DNA of 64,000 nt from NCBI GenBank assembly GCA_900113425.1, contig FOZF01000001.1, positions 1,695,283 to 1,759,282 of the forward strand, in the 5' to 3' direction. Below the pieces are notes generated by a model. It worked only from the letters and a program-made list of their open reading frames with translations. It did not search any database and was not told the origin of the DNA. Position numbers and translations under genes: made by a program. The DNA is from Stenotrophomonas maltophilia. Lineage in GTDB: Bacteria > Pseudomonadota > Gammaproteobacteria > Xanthomonadales > Xanthomonadaceae. Every line of letters begins with the position of its first letter. The first letter of the stretch is position 1. This document shows positions 9,311-18,969 of the stretch, piece after piece.

Positions 9311-9561
9311 CCCTGCACCGGGCGGGAACCCGATGCGCCGACACGGTTGACGCCTCACCAGGCTGCGCCTACAGTCTGCGCCGCAGCCCCGCAACGGCGC
9401 TGCCGCAGGCGTTATCGTCATCCAACGCGCCCACAGCCGGGAGGGCCTCAGCAGAGGAAACCCGGGCGACAGGCGCCACGGTACTGCCCTGCCCTTCGCT
9501 CCTGCGGGAGCGGATGCATCACGCCGTGGCCTTTCCCAAGACCCTCTGGAAAGGCATTCCC
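9311..9561. other. Intergenic region, 251 bp
   Basis: No convincing gene. It should contain the promoter of the downstream SDR gene, and a GGAAAGG ribosome binding site ends it. I see no clear hairpin terminator for the GST gene. Confidence 0.4.
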
Positions 9562-10317
9562 ATGAACCTCACCGGCAACACCATCCTCATCACCGGCGGC
9601 AGCCGCGGCATCGGCCGTGCATTGGCCGAGGCGCTGCACGACCGCGGCAACCAGGTCATCATCACCGGCCGCGACCGGGCACTGCTGCAGGCGATCGGCG
9701 AGCAGCGCCCGGGCCTCGTCGCCCTACCGCTGGAGCTGGGCGATCCTGCATCACTGGCGAACCTGGCCGACATCGTCCATGCCCGCTTCCCCGGCCTCAA
9801 CGTGCTCATCGCCAACGCGGGCATCTCCCGCCCGGAAAACCTGGCCAGCGGCCACTGGGACGACTTCGATGCCGAAGCCATCATCGACACCAACATCCTG
9901 GGGGTGCTCCGCACCGTGGCTACGTTCCTGCCGTTGCTGACGCAACAACGCAGCGCCACCTTGATGGCCACCGGTTCGGCGCTGGCCTTCCTGCCACTGG
10001 CCAGCTTCCCGACCTACTGCGCCAGCAAGGCGTTCCTGCATTCGTGGCTGGTATCGCTGCGTCATCAGCTTCGCCATCTGCCGGTAGAGGTGCTGGAACT
10101 GTCGCCCCCGTATGTGCAGACCGGACTGACGGGCACGAAGCAGGCGACCGACCCGCGCGCGATGCCCGTGCAGGAGTATGTGCGGCAGATTCTGCTGAAG
10201 CTCGAGCACGGGGACCACCCGCGGGGTGAGCTGCTGCTGGACCCGGACCAGGCACGACGCTGGGCCGAACGCGATGGCACCTACGACACGCTCTTCGCAC
10301 TGATGAATCCGGCCTAG
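9562..10317 (+). CDS. Short-chain dehydrogenase/reductase (DltE-like)
   Basis: A 251-aa Rossmann oxidoreductase. The cofactor motif is TGGSRGIG near residue 12, the NAG motif is IANAGIS, and the catalytic Ser and YxxxK are in ATGSALAFL and YCASKAF. The start at 9562 follows a GGAAAGG ribosome binding site and places the cofactor motif at the usual distance. Family resemblance is to DltE-like and uncharacterised cytoplasmic SDRs; the substrate is unknown. Confidence 0.87.
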   Translation: MNLTGNTILITGGSRGIGRALAEALHDRGNQVIITGRDRALLQAIGEQRPGLVALPLELGDPASLANLADIVHARFPGLNVLIANAGISRPENLASGHWDDFDAEAIIDTNILGVLRTVATFLPLLTQQRSATLMATGSALAFLPLASFPTYCASKAFLHSWLVSLRHQLRHLPVEVLELSPPYVQTGLTGTKQATDPRAMPVQEYVRQILLKLEHGDHPRGELLLDPDQARRWAERDGTYDTLFALMNPA

Positions 10318-10369
10318 CGCAGGCACGGAATGCAATGGGGGCCACCGCCGGCAGACGCCGGCGGTGGTT

Positions 10370-10777
10370 TCAGCGCGCGCTGCGCCGGCAGGCCGCCTGC
10401 ACCAGCATCAACTGCGCGACCAGGATCAGCATCGCGCACCCCGACAGCAACCACGGGTCGATGTACCACTGCGCGTTGAAGCTGAAGCTGCCCGAGGAAA
10501 TGCGCTTCCAGCCGTTGAAGTGCTGCATCGCCGCCACCACGAACGCGAAGCCGCCCGCAGAGAAGGAGAGCCAGGGCACGACGATGCCGCCGGGCCGCGC
10601 GAACAGGGTCAGCACCCCCAACACGCCGATGACCGTGCGCTGCACACGGCAATAGGGACAGACGTAGGCCAGCCCGCTCCACTCCACCGACCACGCCAGC
10701 AGGCTCACCAGCACAGCCACGGCCCCTGCGATGTACAGGGTCTTCGCTGGAATCGTCATGCCGCCATCGTCTGCCAT
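10370..10777 (-). CDS. DsbB-like small membrane protein with CPYC motif
   Basis: A 135-aa membrane protein with about four hydrophobic segments. Right after the first helix it has YVCPYCRVQRTVIGVLGVL, which closely resembles the first periplasmic Cys pair and following helix of DsbB (CxxCxxQR). Two more Cys occur later (SGCAML, QAACRR) but not as a clear second DsbB loop. An AAGGAGG precedes the ATG at 10777, which decides the start over 10759. It could be a shortened quinone-linked thiol oxidase or a redox relative; the exact role is open. Confidence 0.6.
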   Translation of the reverse strand: MADDGGMTIPAKTLYIAGAVAVLVSLLAWSVEWSGLAYVCPYCRVQRTVIGVLGVLTLFARPGGIVVPWLSFSAGGFAFVVAAMQHFNGWKRISSGSFSFNAQWYIDPWLLSGCAMLILVAQLMLVQAACRRSAR

Positions 10778-10961
10778 CCTGTGCCTCCTTCGTCTCCGGA
10801 CCTGCGCAGGGTAGCGTGAAACGGGGCCGCATGACCCCAGTCCGCAGCCCTGTTCGCGGGATGCTCTCAACGCGGGCTTCACCGGCTCTGGAGTCCGATC
10901 GGCCCATCTCCTGTGCCCTCGCGCACGATCGCCCTGCCTGTCTCCGCCTGAGGATATCGAC

Positions 10962-11354
10962 GTGAACCACTCATCGCCTCCCCTTGCCATCCTCGTTGCA
11001 CGCGTGCTGCTGATGCTGCTGTTCCTGGTCTCCGGCCTTGGCAAACTCGGCAACCTGGCCGGCACACAGAGCTACATGGAGACGATGGGCGTGCCCGGCA
11101 TCCTGCTGTGGCCGACCATCGCGTTCGAGATCATTACCGGCCTGTGCATCCTGCTGGGCTTCCAGACCCGTCTGGTCGCCGCGGTCCTGGCCGGTTTCAG
11201 CCTGGTGACCGCCTTCATCTTCCATCACCAGTTCAACGATCCCACCCAGCAGATCATGTTCCTGAAGAACATGGGCATCGCCGGTGGCTTCATTCTGCTG
11301 GCCTGCACCGGCGCCGGTCGCTACAGCATCGATGGTCGCCGACGTCGCGGATGA
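10962..11354 (+). CDS. DoxX-family membrane protein
   Basis: A 130-aa protein with four transmembrane helices and the family signature at its start (VARVLLMLLFLVSGLGKL) plus GFQTRLVAAVLAGFSLVTAF. DoxX proteins occur with thiosulfate, oxidative and thiol stress systems, and many are uncharacterised. The start is GTG at 10962 with a GAGGA 7 nt upstream. It is divergent from the DsbB-like gene. Confidence 0.87.
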   Translation: MNHSSPPLAILVARVLLMLLFLVSGLGKLGNLAGTQSYMETMGVPGILLWPTIAFEIITGLCILLGFQTRLVAAVLAGFSLVTAFIFHHQFNDPTQQIMFLKNMGIAGGFILLACTGAGRYSIDGRRRRG

Positions 11355-11532
11355 GGGCAGCCTCGTCCATCCGTGGCTGACGGAGGTGGCCGCGTGTCGT
11401 TTTTCACCCCGCCCCCGCCTTCGCGATCTGCGCCGGCGCGCGGCACCGCGCCGGTTGCGGGCCCCTGCCTTGCCTGCGTCGGCGGGCCTGTGATTACGTG
11501 GTGCTCCAGTTCGGCGACGCGCAAGGTCCTGC

Positions 11533-12150
11533 ATGAGCGACACGGTGGATACCTTCTGCCCATGGATCATCGGCCGGCCCTGCCTGCCGGTCGGCGAATG
11601 GGCCGACTGGTCACAGGTGCTGGTGGCAATGTTGATCGGCTTCGCTGCCATCTATGTCCCCTGGCAGATGTCCCGCGCGCAGACCCAGCGCCGCATCACC
11701 ACCTCGCTGACACTGTGTGGCATCACCCTCTTCCAGTTCCTGCAGGCGGCGAAGCTGGCCACGGATCGATCCGGCGACACCCAGCTGTATCGCTACCACC
11801 GCACCTGTGGCATGGACATGCTCAACGCGCTGCGTCAGATTCCAACGCACGAGCTGATCGACTGGGATGTGATCCACGCACGTATCCATCTGGAGATGCG
11901 CTGCGTGCAGCTGATCGAGTACGCCGACAACTGGCATATCGAGCAGGAGGGCTTCGCGCGCCTGCCGGACAGTACGCTGGAGGAGCTGGCGCACCGCATC
12001 GGCCTGCTCCATGCAAGCCTGGATGAGGTGCGCGGCCTGTTGCTGCGCAGGCGGATGTTCTGGCCATGGCTTTCGCGCCGGGTCGTTGCCTTCGAGCGGC
12101 TGCCGACAGCGTTCGGGCCGGCTAGCCGGAGCGCATCAGCGATCCGATGA
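11533..12150 (+). CDS. Hypothetical membrane-anchored protein, 205 aa
   Basis: One N-terminal transmembrane helix (SQVLVAMLIGFAAIYVPWQM) is followed by a mostly helical cytoplasmic domain rich in Arg, His and Glu. I do not recognise the family. The 3' end overlaps the convergent candidate immunity gene by 29 bp, so transcription of one may affect the other. Confidence 0.65.
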   Translation: MSDTVDTFCPWIIGRPCLPVGEWADWSQVLVAMLIGFAAIYVPWQMSRAQTQRRITTSLTLCGITLFQFLQAAKLATDRSGDTQLYRYHRTCGMDMLNALRQIPTHELIDWDVIHARIHLEMRCVQLIEYADNWHIEQEGFARLPDSTLEELAHRIGLLHASLDEVRGLLLRRRMFWPWLSRRVVAFERLPTAFGPASRSASAIR

Positions 12151-12499
12151 GGGCGGCCGTTGCCAGGCCTCCCCAGGACAACAGCGCCACCGCGATCAAC
12201 AGCACCTTTCGATGCATCGCCTGCGCCTCGTGCCGGTAGGGCGCGTTGCGGCTGTACGGCCTGGCCAGACCGAACAGCTCGCCGGTGACCGTCAGCGCCC
12301 CCAACAGCAACAGGGCCAGCATGCAGAAGCCGAACACCGTGCCCACGTCGCCCACACGAGCGCCGTCGGTTGCGGTACCGGAATGACCGGCCAGGGCTTC
12401 GAAGAACGTCCCGACCCAGCCGGCCAGCAGCCCAGCCAGGATCGCGACGAACGCCAGGTGGCTGAGAAGATGCACCCAGAAGCGGACCGGCAGTTTCAT
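12122..12499 (-). CDS. Small membrane protein, candidate immunity protein to the RHS tail
   Basis: A 125-aa protein with three clear transmembrane segments (residues about 10-35, 53-75 and 97-118). Its ATG overlaps the stop codon of the RHS frame as ATGA, which implies translational coupling. A small gene placed directly after the variable C-terminal tail of an RHS protein is normally its immunity gene. The membrane nature fits a tail that itself has hydrophobic stretches, hinting at a membrane-targeting toxin. The role is an inference from position and topology; no family match is recognised. Confidence 0.6.
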   Translation of the reverse strand: MKLPVRFWVHLLSHLAFVAILAGLLAGWVGTFFEALAGHSGTATDGARVGDVGTVFGFCMLALLLLGALTVTGELFGLARPYSRNAPYRHEAQAMHRKVLLIAVALLSWGGLATAALIGSLMRSG

Positions 12500-14699
12500 C
12501 GCGTGTTGTCCTTCATCCAGTCACCGGCTGCCTTGGTCATTGCCTCCACTCTCCGGGTTGCGCTGCCATCGGCCGCGAAGATGCCAATGGCGGCGCCGAT
12601 CACCGTACACGGCTTGATGCCGATCGCGCCTGATACCACCGACATGGCCATGGTTGCCTTGAACGACGCCCCTTGGTCGGAGAAGGCGCTGGCCGCGTCC
12701 GCCACAACCCCCGCCGCCTTGGCCAGCGCAGGATTGCTCGCACCGGCGCGCGTGGTATCGCTCTTGGCATCCTCGCACGCCTGCTTCTCCGCAGCCTCGG
12801 CTCTGGCCTTCTGCATCGCATCGAAATCCTGCTTGGCGGCCTTGATTCCGTCCACCGTCATGTAGCCTCCGGCGGCACCTGAAATGCACAGCACAACAGA
12901 TGCCACTGTAGGCTCGAGCCCCAGCGGATCGGTGCGCTGGATTGGGTTTGCGGCAGCATAGGCGTAGGTGTTGAGGCCGCCTGCCAGGCCAATTGGATCG
13001 CTCTGGACATAGCGTGCAATGGACGCATCGTAATCGCGGAAACCGTTGTACCAGAGTCCACTTTCTGCATCGTAGTACTGCCCCGGGAAGCCGATGTTGA
13101 GGCCTCCAATATCATCCTGCTGCACACTCCGACCGTAGGCATAGTTGTAGGCCTTCCAGACGGTCGCCTGCTGCGGGCTGCTGACGAAATCGGGACGGCC
13201 CAGATGGTCGGTGTGGACGAAATTGAGCTGGCCATTGCGCGCAAGCCCCACCAGCTCACCGTTGAACCACAGGTAGTTGGTCCAGGTGTTGTTGCTGAGC
13301 TCGGCCAGCATCTGGTTCTGGTCGCTGTAGAAGTATCGGCTGGTAGCGGTGGCATTGGCCTTGGCTACACGCTGCCCCTGCGCATTGATCAGGTAATGGG
13401 TGACCTGTCCTGCGATGTTGGCACGGCTCATCCGGTTGAACGCGTTGTATTCATACGTGCTGACCCGGCTGCCTGCCGTCTCGCTGATGCGATTGCCCAG
13501 CGCGTCGTACTGGTACTGCCGTGTCCCATCCTGGTTGGCGTAGCCCAGCACCCGGTTGCTTGCCGGATCGATGGTGTACTGCGTCAACTGGTTCCCGGCC
13601 TGGTAGCGGTCATGGTTGCCACCGGCATCATAGGAAAGCTGGTTGTCGATCCCGAACCGCCTCAACTGGGTCAGCCTGCTGAGCGCGTCGTAACCGATCG
13701 TCTGGGTCAGGTCGGGCACTGCGGCATCGATGATCGCAGTCATCTCGCCGTCGGCGCTGTACTGATAATCCCAGTAGCTCAACCGGGCGCTGTTGGGGCC
13801 CCACACCGACATCGCGGTCAATCGGCCATCGGCATCATGATTGTAACCGCGGGCCAGACCATTGCCGTACGCCAGCCAGCCCGACGCGCCGGTCGCTTTC
13901 CAACTGGCCTGGGCGATGACCGCACGCGAAACGCCATCGATCGTTGCGCTCATCGACGCCAGTCGCCCGCCGGCACCGTACGCGTAGTTGACGCGGTCGG
14001 CGTTGGGATAGGTGATCTGGTTCGGGCGCCCAATGCCGTCGTAGAGAAACTCCGTGCTGTGATCGGTCTGCTGGCCGGCAACAGTGATGAAGTCCCGCCG
14101 GATCCACAGCTGCCCGCTTGGAACGTAGGCGAAGTGGGTCGCGGTGTCGGGGCCGGAGAGGCATACAGCATGCCCTTGCCCCAGGCACACCAGTCGTAAC
14201 TGAAGTCCTGCCGCTGGCCATCACTCTGCATCGATGCCAGACGACCCAGTCCGTCGTAACCCATCGCCACGGTGCTGCCGTCGCTGCGGGTGGTCGACAC
14301 CCGCAGCCCGACCGCATCGTACTGATGTAACGTAATGCCCGTATCCGGGCTGGCCTGCTTCCACAGGTTGCCCAGTCCGTCGTACTCGTAGGTCGTGACC
14401 AGCCCCCGCGCGTCGCTGACCCGCGCAACCCGGCCACCCGGATCGTAGGAGACGTGGGTAGTGCCATTGGCCGGGTCCACTGCCTGCACCATCTGCCCAA
14501 GCGCGTCGTAGCTGAGTTGCCTCACGCGGTTCTGCGAGTCCGTGATCCGGACAAGGCGCCCTTCGGCGTCGTAGGCATACCGGATGTTCTGTCCATTATT
14601 GCCGCGCTCGCCAATGAGCCGCCCCAGTTCGTCGTAGTCGTAGTTGACGCTGAACGTCACAGCGTTCAATCCCATCAGGGTCAGGGTGATCACAGACAT
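12496..14699 (-). pseudogene. RHS-repeat protein with core motif and variable tail, frame broken at 14149-14152
   Basis: Translation begins at ATG 14699, sharing one base with the stop of the upstream RHS gene (TGATG), and reads YD repeats (YDELGRLIGE, YDALGQM, YDGLGRLASM). Near residue 185 the frame is lost: after GKGMLYASPAP it needs a one-base change in a run of four G (plus strand 14149-14152) to continue as ATHFAYVPSGQL in the frame that runs to 12496. That second frame holds the RHS core hallmark (GLWYNGFRDYDASIARYVQSDPIGL, split here by description, and RTDPLGLE) and a 139-aa tail from about 12915. The tail is Ala-rich with two hydrophobic stretches. It may be a pseudogene, a sequencing indel, or programmed frameshifting; the intact homologous protein would be about 730 aa. 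Confidence 0.75.
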
Positions 14700-17600
14700 C
14701 AGCGGACTCCTTCCTTAGCGTCCAACCAAATGGGCGGCGTGACCCGCATCGGCTCTTGGCAGTTGGGACCATTTGGGCCATTGGGACAATGCCAGTCCCC
14801 GTTTTCCACCACGATGGTGACGTAGGGACGGGGGCCCCACGCCGTTCCGCTCGTAGCCATCTGCGCGACATAGGAATAGCCGCCGATGCCTACGCCGTCG
14901 TGATAGGGCGCGATATCGAAGCTGAAGGTGGCGATACCGCCTGGCGGAACAGGTGCCGACAGTCCATGTGATTGCGTCGGGAAATCATGGCCCCAGGCGA
15001 GATAGGTGTTGCCATCCCAGGTGACATTGCCGGTATTGCGCACCTGCGCCGTGAGGGTCACTCGGTCGCCGTTGTAGATGTGATACGAACTGGAGTTGAA
15101 GGTAATGAATTCGGCACTGCGCACAATCGATGGAACCGTGAACGCGCCCGAGCGGTTGATGGTCAGGTTGGCCTGGCCGACCGGCGAGATGCCGTGGATG
15201 TAGATCGGTTTGCCGCCATGGTTCTGGCGCAGGGCAGCGTCCAGCGGCAACTTGAACCAGTAAGCCGTACCTCTCGCCTGGCAGGCGTTGGCGACGTTGC
15301 CGTCAGTGGGAAGGTTGGCAGTGCCGGCGATCGCGAATGCGCCGCCGCCGGCGGAACCGCCGACGTAGGCATGCACATCGATGGAACTGTCCACACCCAC
15401 CGAGCACGCCCAGCCTTCGACCGCGTAGTTGCCGTTGCCGTCATGAGTGACGCCACCGATGTCTCCCACCACGGTCGCCTGCGGCACCGCGAACACGCCC
15501 GAATTGGAGAGCGCACGATTGTGGGCGCCGCCCTGTGGCGACAGGCCGTACAGGGTGATCTTGCGTCCGCCCAGTTGCTGTCGCTGGGCCAGCGACACCG
15601 GCAGCTGGAAGCGGTAAGCGCTGCCGCCCGCCTGGCACGCAGAGGCGACACCCGGTTCACTGGCCAGGTTGGCCTGCGCAGCGGCCAGGAACTGACCTTC
15701 CGCGTAGCCATGGACCTCGATGGAGGCGTTGGATCCAGTACTGCAGGCCCAGCCGCGCAGGAACCAGTTCCAGTTGCCGTCGTGGGTCAGCTCGTCGATC
15801 ACGCCGGTAACCGTACTGCCCAGCGGAAAGTCGGTGTGTGCCACTTCCTTGCGGGTGATGTTCGAGGCGGCGTCATAGCTGTAGCGCGTCCACGCGTAGG
15901 TGCCGTCGCCCAAGGGAACCACCTCCGCCAAGCGGCGCCGTGCTGCGTCATACTCGTAGCGCTCGATCACTCCATCGGGCCGGGTGGCGCTGGCCAGATT
16001 GCCCGTCGCGTCATAGCCGAAGGTCGTCGTGGCCCAGCTGTTGCCAAAGCTGTCGCGCTGGCTGACCACGCGGCCACGCGCGTCGTAGCTGTACTCGCGA
16101 ACCTGGCCATTGACCTGGGTGATGCGGGCCGGTTGGCCCAACCCGTCGTAACCACTGAACGCAATACTGTGTCCCAGCGCGTTGGTCACGCTGACCAGGT
16201 CGCCATTGGCGTCATAGACCGAGGTCACGTCATCCTGCGCCAGCGGGCCATCCACCTTCATGGAGGCCTTCAGCCCATTCGGGTGATACGTGTAGGTCAG
16301 CGTGGTCGTACGGCTCTGTCCCGGAACACCATGACTGGAGAGGTTCTTCTCTGTCACCGACGCGACATTGCCGCGCGCGTCATAGGTGTAGATCGTTTCC
16401 CTGTCGTTGGCTACCGATACCTTGATCCGGCGATTGCGTGCCGTGTCCCATTCAAAGGTCGTGGTCCGCTGCACGGCCGACCCCACCGCGTCGACCCGCT
16501 TCAGCAGGTAGCCTTGGGGGCTGTAGTCGAAGTCGGTCAGGTTGTCGGCGAAATCGTGAACCAGATCAGGATAACCATTGGCGTCGTAGCTGCTCTCCTT
16601 GTAGCTGGCTGCGCAGCGCAGCGAGGCCGCGCCGGTCACCGACACCGGGCGACCATCTTCGTAGGCGTGGGTTGTCCTGCGACCCAGTGGATTGGTTTCG
16701 ATTGCTTTGATCTTGACAGGGCGCGCCTTGCCTTCAGGCGTCGAGGACAGCTGGATGCTGCCGATTCCCGTGCCGGTGCCGGTGCCGGTGCCTGCCATGG
16801 GAACACTGCCACCCGGCAAAGAGCGCGGCTGATAGCACATCATCCCGTTGCGCGTGTCCTCGCACCAGCCCCGCTCTGCTTCCACGAAGATGCCACCCGG
16901 CCGTGCCGGCGCGGGTGGCGGCAGCACCTGTTCCGTGCTCTCCACCACGTAGCTGATGGTGTGGCGTTCGACGCCACCGGCATGCTCGGAGAGAACGGCA
17001 CGGCGGTTCTCGTCGTAGGCAAAGGTGGAATAGCGCACACCATTGAAGGACTTTCCGGTGAAGCCGCCGGGATACCGCGCGTCCTCATAGTGATAGGTAA
17101 TGGTGGTGGCTGGCGCGCCTGGCAGCGTAGTCGATGCCAGACGCCCCCGCCCAGTCCCGAACACGTTGGGTGTATAGGCGTACTGGAAGATGTTTCCGGC
17201 CGGATCGGTCACCTGCGTGACCTGGCTGCCGCTCCAGGTGAACTTCACCTGGCGGCCGGAAGAGTGCGTGACCGTCTGCAGGTACTTGTTGCTGTAGACG
17301 AAGTTCCAGGCGATCCCTTGCTCGTTGCGAAGCTGGGTGATGTAGCCCTCTGCGTTGTAGTTCTCCGCACCATTCTCATCGTTGTGAAGCGTGAAACTGC
17401 CGTCCGCATTCTTGACGATGTAGGCAATGGGCTGTGCCTTGTCCTCGTTCCAGTGGCCGCTGGCGGGATCGCGCTGGAACTTGATCCGGCGACCGTCCGG
17501 GCGTTGGTTCCAGAGCGTGTTCTGGCCATCAGAGAACGCCAGCGAGTAATCGAAGTTGCTCAGCCAGTGATTGCCGAACAGGCCGGTCGCGCTCCAGTGA

Positions 17601-18016
17601 TGGTTGTAGCTGCGGCGCAGGAACAAGCCCATCTCACTGGCACTGGCGAAGTCCAGCTCGTGCTCGACCTTGTTGCCGGTGTACAGGACGATCGGATTGC
17701 CGGTCGTTCCATCGCACTGCTTCTCGCGGTCGTCCGTCTCCTGCTCCTTGGCGGTCTGGTTGGGCGCTGCACCGCCGCCACCACCGCCGAGGAAGTCCCA
17801 GCGTCCGCCTCCTCCCCCCATGTCGAACAGATGCCACGGGATGATCTCGTTCTGTATGCGCTTGGCGCGCACCTGAACTGTGTCGATATCGGTGGGCTTT
17901 TCCGCTGCTTTCACCGAAGGCGCGATGGCCACGCCGGCGCTGAGGGAAAGAATGGGAAGAAGGGGAAGAAACAACAGTGCGTTGGAACGGGACCTGCCTG
18001 TCACGCGGAGCTTCAT
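14699..18016 (-). CDS. Secreted RHS/YD-repeat protein with duplicated GWAC modules and NBR1-like Ig domain
   Basis: An 1105-aa protein. It begins with a signal peptide (basic start, then LLFLPLLPILSLSAGVA), has a Gly-rich linker, then the DUF6531 entry region (GNKVEHELDFASASEMG) and many YD repeats such as YDARGRVVSQRD. From about residue 735 come two similar ~115-aa modules, each with HDGNxN and GWACS, followed near residue 965 by an Ig-like stretch (NTGNVTWDG, YSYVAQMA) that resembles the NBR1-type beta-sandwich. GGAGAG upstream supports ATG 18016. It is coupled to the next RHS frame by TGATG. It is likely exported; the modules suggest binding to a surface ligand, which is an inference. Confidence 0.85.
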   Translation of the reverse strand: MKLRVTGRSRSNALLFLPLLPILSLSAGVAIAPSVKAAEKPTDIDTVQVRAKRIQNEIIPWHLFDMGGGGGRWDFLGGGGGGAAPNQTAKEQETDDREKQCDGTTGNPIVLYTGNKVEHELDFASASEMGLFLRRSYNHHWSATGLFGNHWLSNFDYSLAFSDGQNTLWNQRPDGRRIKFQRDPASGHWNEDKAQPIAYIVKNADGSFTLHNDENGAENYNAEGYITQLRNEQGIAWNFVYSNKYLQTVTHSSGRQVKFTWSGSQVTQVTDPAGNIFQYAYTPNVFGTGRGRLASTTLPGAPATTITYHYEDARYPGGFTGKSFNGVRYSTFAYDENRRAVLSEHAGGVERHTISYVVESTEQVLPPPAPARPGGIFVEAERGWCEDTRNGMMCYQPRSLPGGSVPMAGTGTGTGTGIGSIQLSSTPEGKARPVKIKAIETNPLGRRTTHAYEDGRPVSVTGAASLRCAASYKESSYDANGYPDLVHDFADNLTDFDYSPQGYLLKRVDAVGSAVQRTTTFEWDTARNRRIKVSVANDRETIYTYDARGNVASVTEKNLSSHGVPGQSRTTTLTYTYHPNGLKASMKVDGPLAQDDVTSVYDANGDLVSVTNALGHSIAFSGYDGLGQPARITQVNGQVREYSYDARGRVVSQRDSFGNSWATTTFGYDATGNLASATRPDGVIERYEYDAARRRLAEVVPLGDGTYAWTRYSYDAASNITRKEVAHTDFPLGSTVTGVIDELTHDGNWNWFLRGWACSTGSNASIEVHGYAEGQFLAAAQANLASEPGVASACQAGGSAYRFQLPVSLAQRQQLGGRKITLYGLSPQGGAHNRALSNSGVFAVPQATVVGDIGGVTHDGNGNYAVEGWACSVGVDSSIDVHAYVGGSAGGGAFAIAGTANLPTDGNVANACQARGTAYWFKLPLDAALRQNHGGKPIYIHGISPVGQANLTINRSGAFTVPSIVRSAEFITFNSSSYHIYNGDRVTLTAQVRNTGNVTWDGNTYLAWGHDFPTQSHGLSAPVPPGGIATFSFDIAPYHDGVGIGGYSYVAQMATSGTAWGPRPYVTIVVENGDWHCPNGPNGPNCQEPMRVTPPIWLDAKEGVR

Positions 18017-18186
18017 GCTCTCTCCAATTCCTGTATGCGGGCTGTTCAGCGGGGACTTTGGTACCTGAATGAGACGACCTTCCGCCCGGAGCCTAGCAGC
18101 TGATTCAGGTAGATGGAAGTTTTGTGAAATAGTGGACCGTAGACGGCGTGCAACTTGGCACCCGATACGACCGCCAGGCCCGTAGA

Positions 18187-18969
18187 TCACACGGTGGGGA
18201 CCGTACCCCCATCGATCCGATACTCCGTCCCGGCGATCGAAGCGGAGCGCGGGGAGGCCAGGAAAGCGATCAGGTCGGCCACCTCCTGTGGCTTGGCAGG
18301 TCGACCCACCGGAATCCCGCCCAGCCAATCCATCACGATCTTCCTGCCTCCTTCGTAATCCGTTCCTGCCTCTGCGGCCATCCTCGTCGCGAACGCCACG
18401 GACGCCTCGGTCTCGATCCAGCCCGGCGCAACGCTCAGTACGCGCACTCCCTTGGGTGTCACCTCTCTGGCAAGCGACTTGCTGTACGTGGTGAGAGCGC
18501 CCTTTGCCGCAGCGTACGCAGTGGTGGACTCCGGCAGCGGCAGCACGCGCTGGATGGAGCTGACATGGATCACCACACCCGACCCCTGGTGCAGCATCGC
18601 GGGCAGCAGTGCACGGTCCAGGCGCACCGCCGACATGAGATTCAGGTTCAGCTCGGCGAACCAGTGCGCATCGGTAATGGCAGCGAAGCCACCACCGGGC
18701 GTGTTCGAGCCTCCGAGCACATTGATCACGATGTCCACGCCTCCCCACTGCCGGAGGACGGCCTGCGCAAGGTGATCCGTGCCTTCCGCGGTCGACAGAT
18801 CGGCGGCGACGTAGGTGACGCCCTCGCGCGGCTGGGCGGGAAAAGTACGCGCGGACGTCGTCACGCGCGCTCCGGCCTCTGTCAGGGCTTTCACAACGGC
18901 AGCCCCCAGTCCCAGCGTTCCCCCTGTGACCACTGCCCTCAGGCCCTTCAGTTGGAGGTCGAAGCTCAT
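18187..18969 (-). CDS. SDR-family oxidoreductase
   Basis: A 260-aa classical SDR with cofactor motif TGGTLGLG, catalytic Ser in HVSSIQR, and YAAAKGA for the Tyr-Lys pair. The C-terminal DGGTVPTV end is typical. It overlaps the upstream NTF2-like gene by 4 bp (ATGA), so the two form an operon divergent from a LysR regulator, which likely controls them. The substrate is unknown. Confidence 0.9.
   Translation of the reverse strand: MSFDLQLKGLRAVVTGGTLGLGAAVVKALTEAGARVTTSARTFPAQPREGVTYVAADLSTAEGTDHLAQAVLRQWGGVDIVINVLGGSNTPGGGFAAITDAHWFAELNLNLMSAVRLDRALLPAMLHQGSGVVIHVSSIQRVLPLPESTTAYAAAKGALTTYSKSLAREVTPKGVRVLSVAPGWIETEASVAFATRMAAEAGTDYEGGRKIVMDWLGGIPVGRPAKPQEVADLIAFLASPRSASIAGTEYRIDGGTVPTV

Noticed and set aside
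12496..14190. Treating the second RHS frame as an independent gene starting at 14190
   Set aside because: The GTG there lies inside an RHS repeat and joins the upstream frame after a one-base correction; it has no ribosome binding site.
14972..18103. A 1043-codon open frame on the plus strand opposite the RHS gene
   Set aside because: It is the complement of the GC-rich RHS coding frame, with no start site or motif; the minus strand has a signal peptide and YD repeats.
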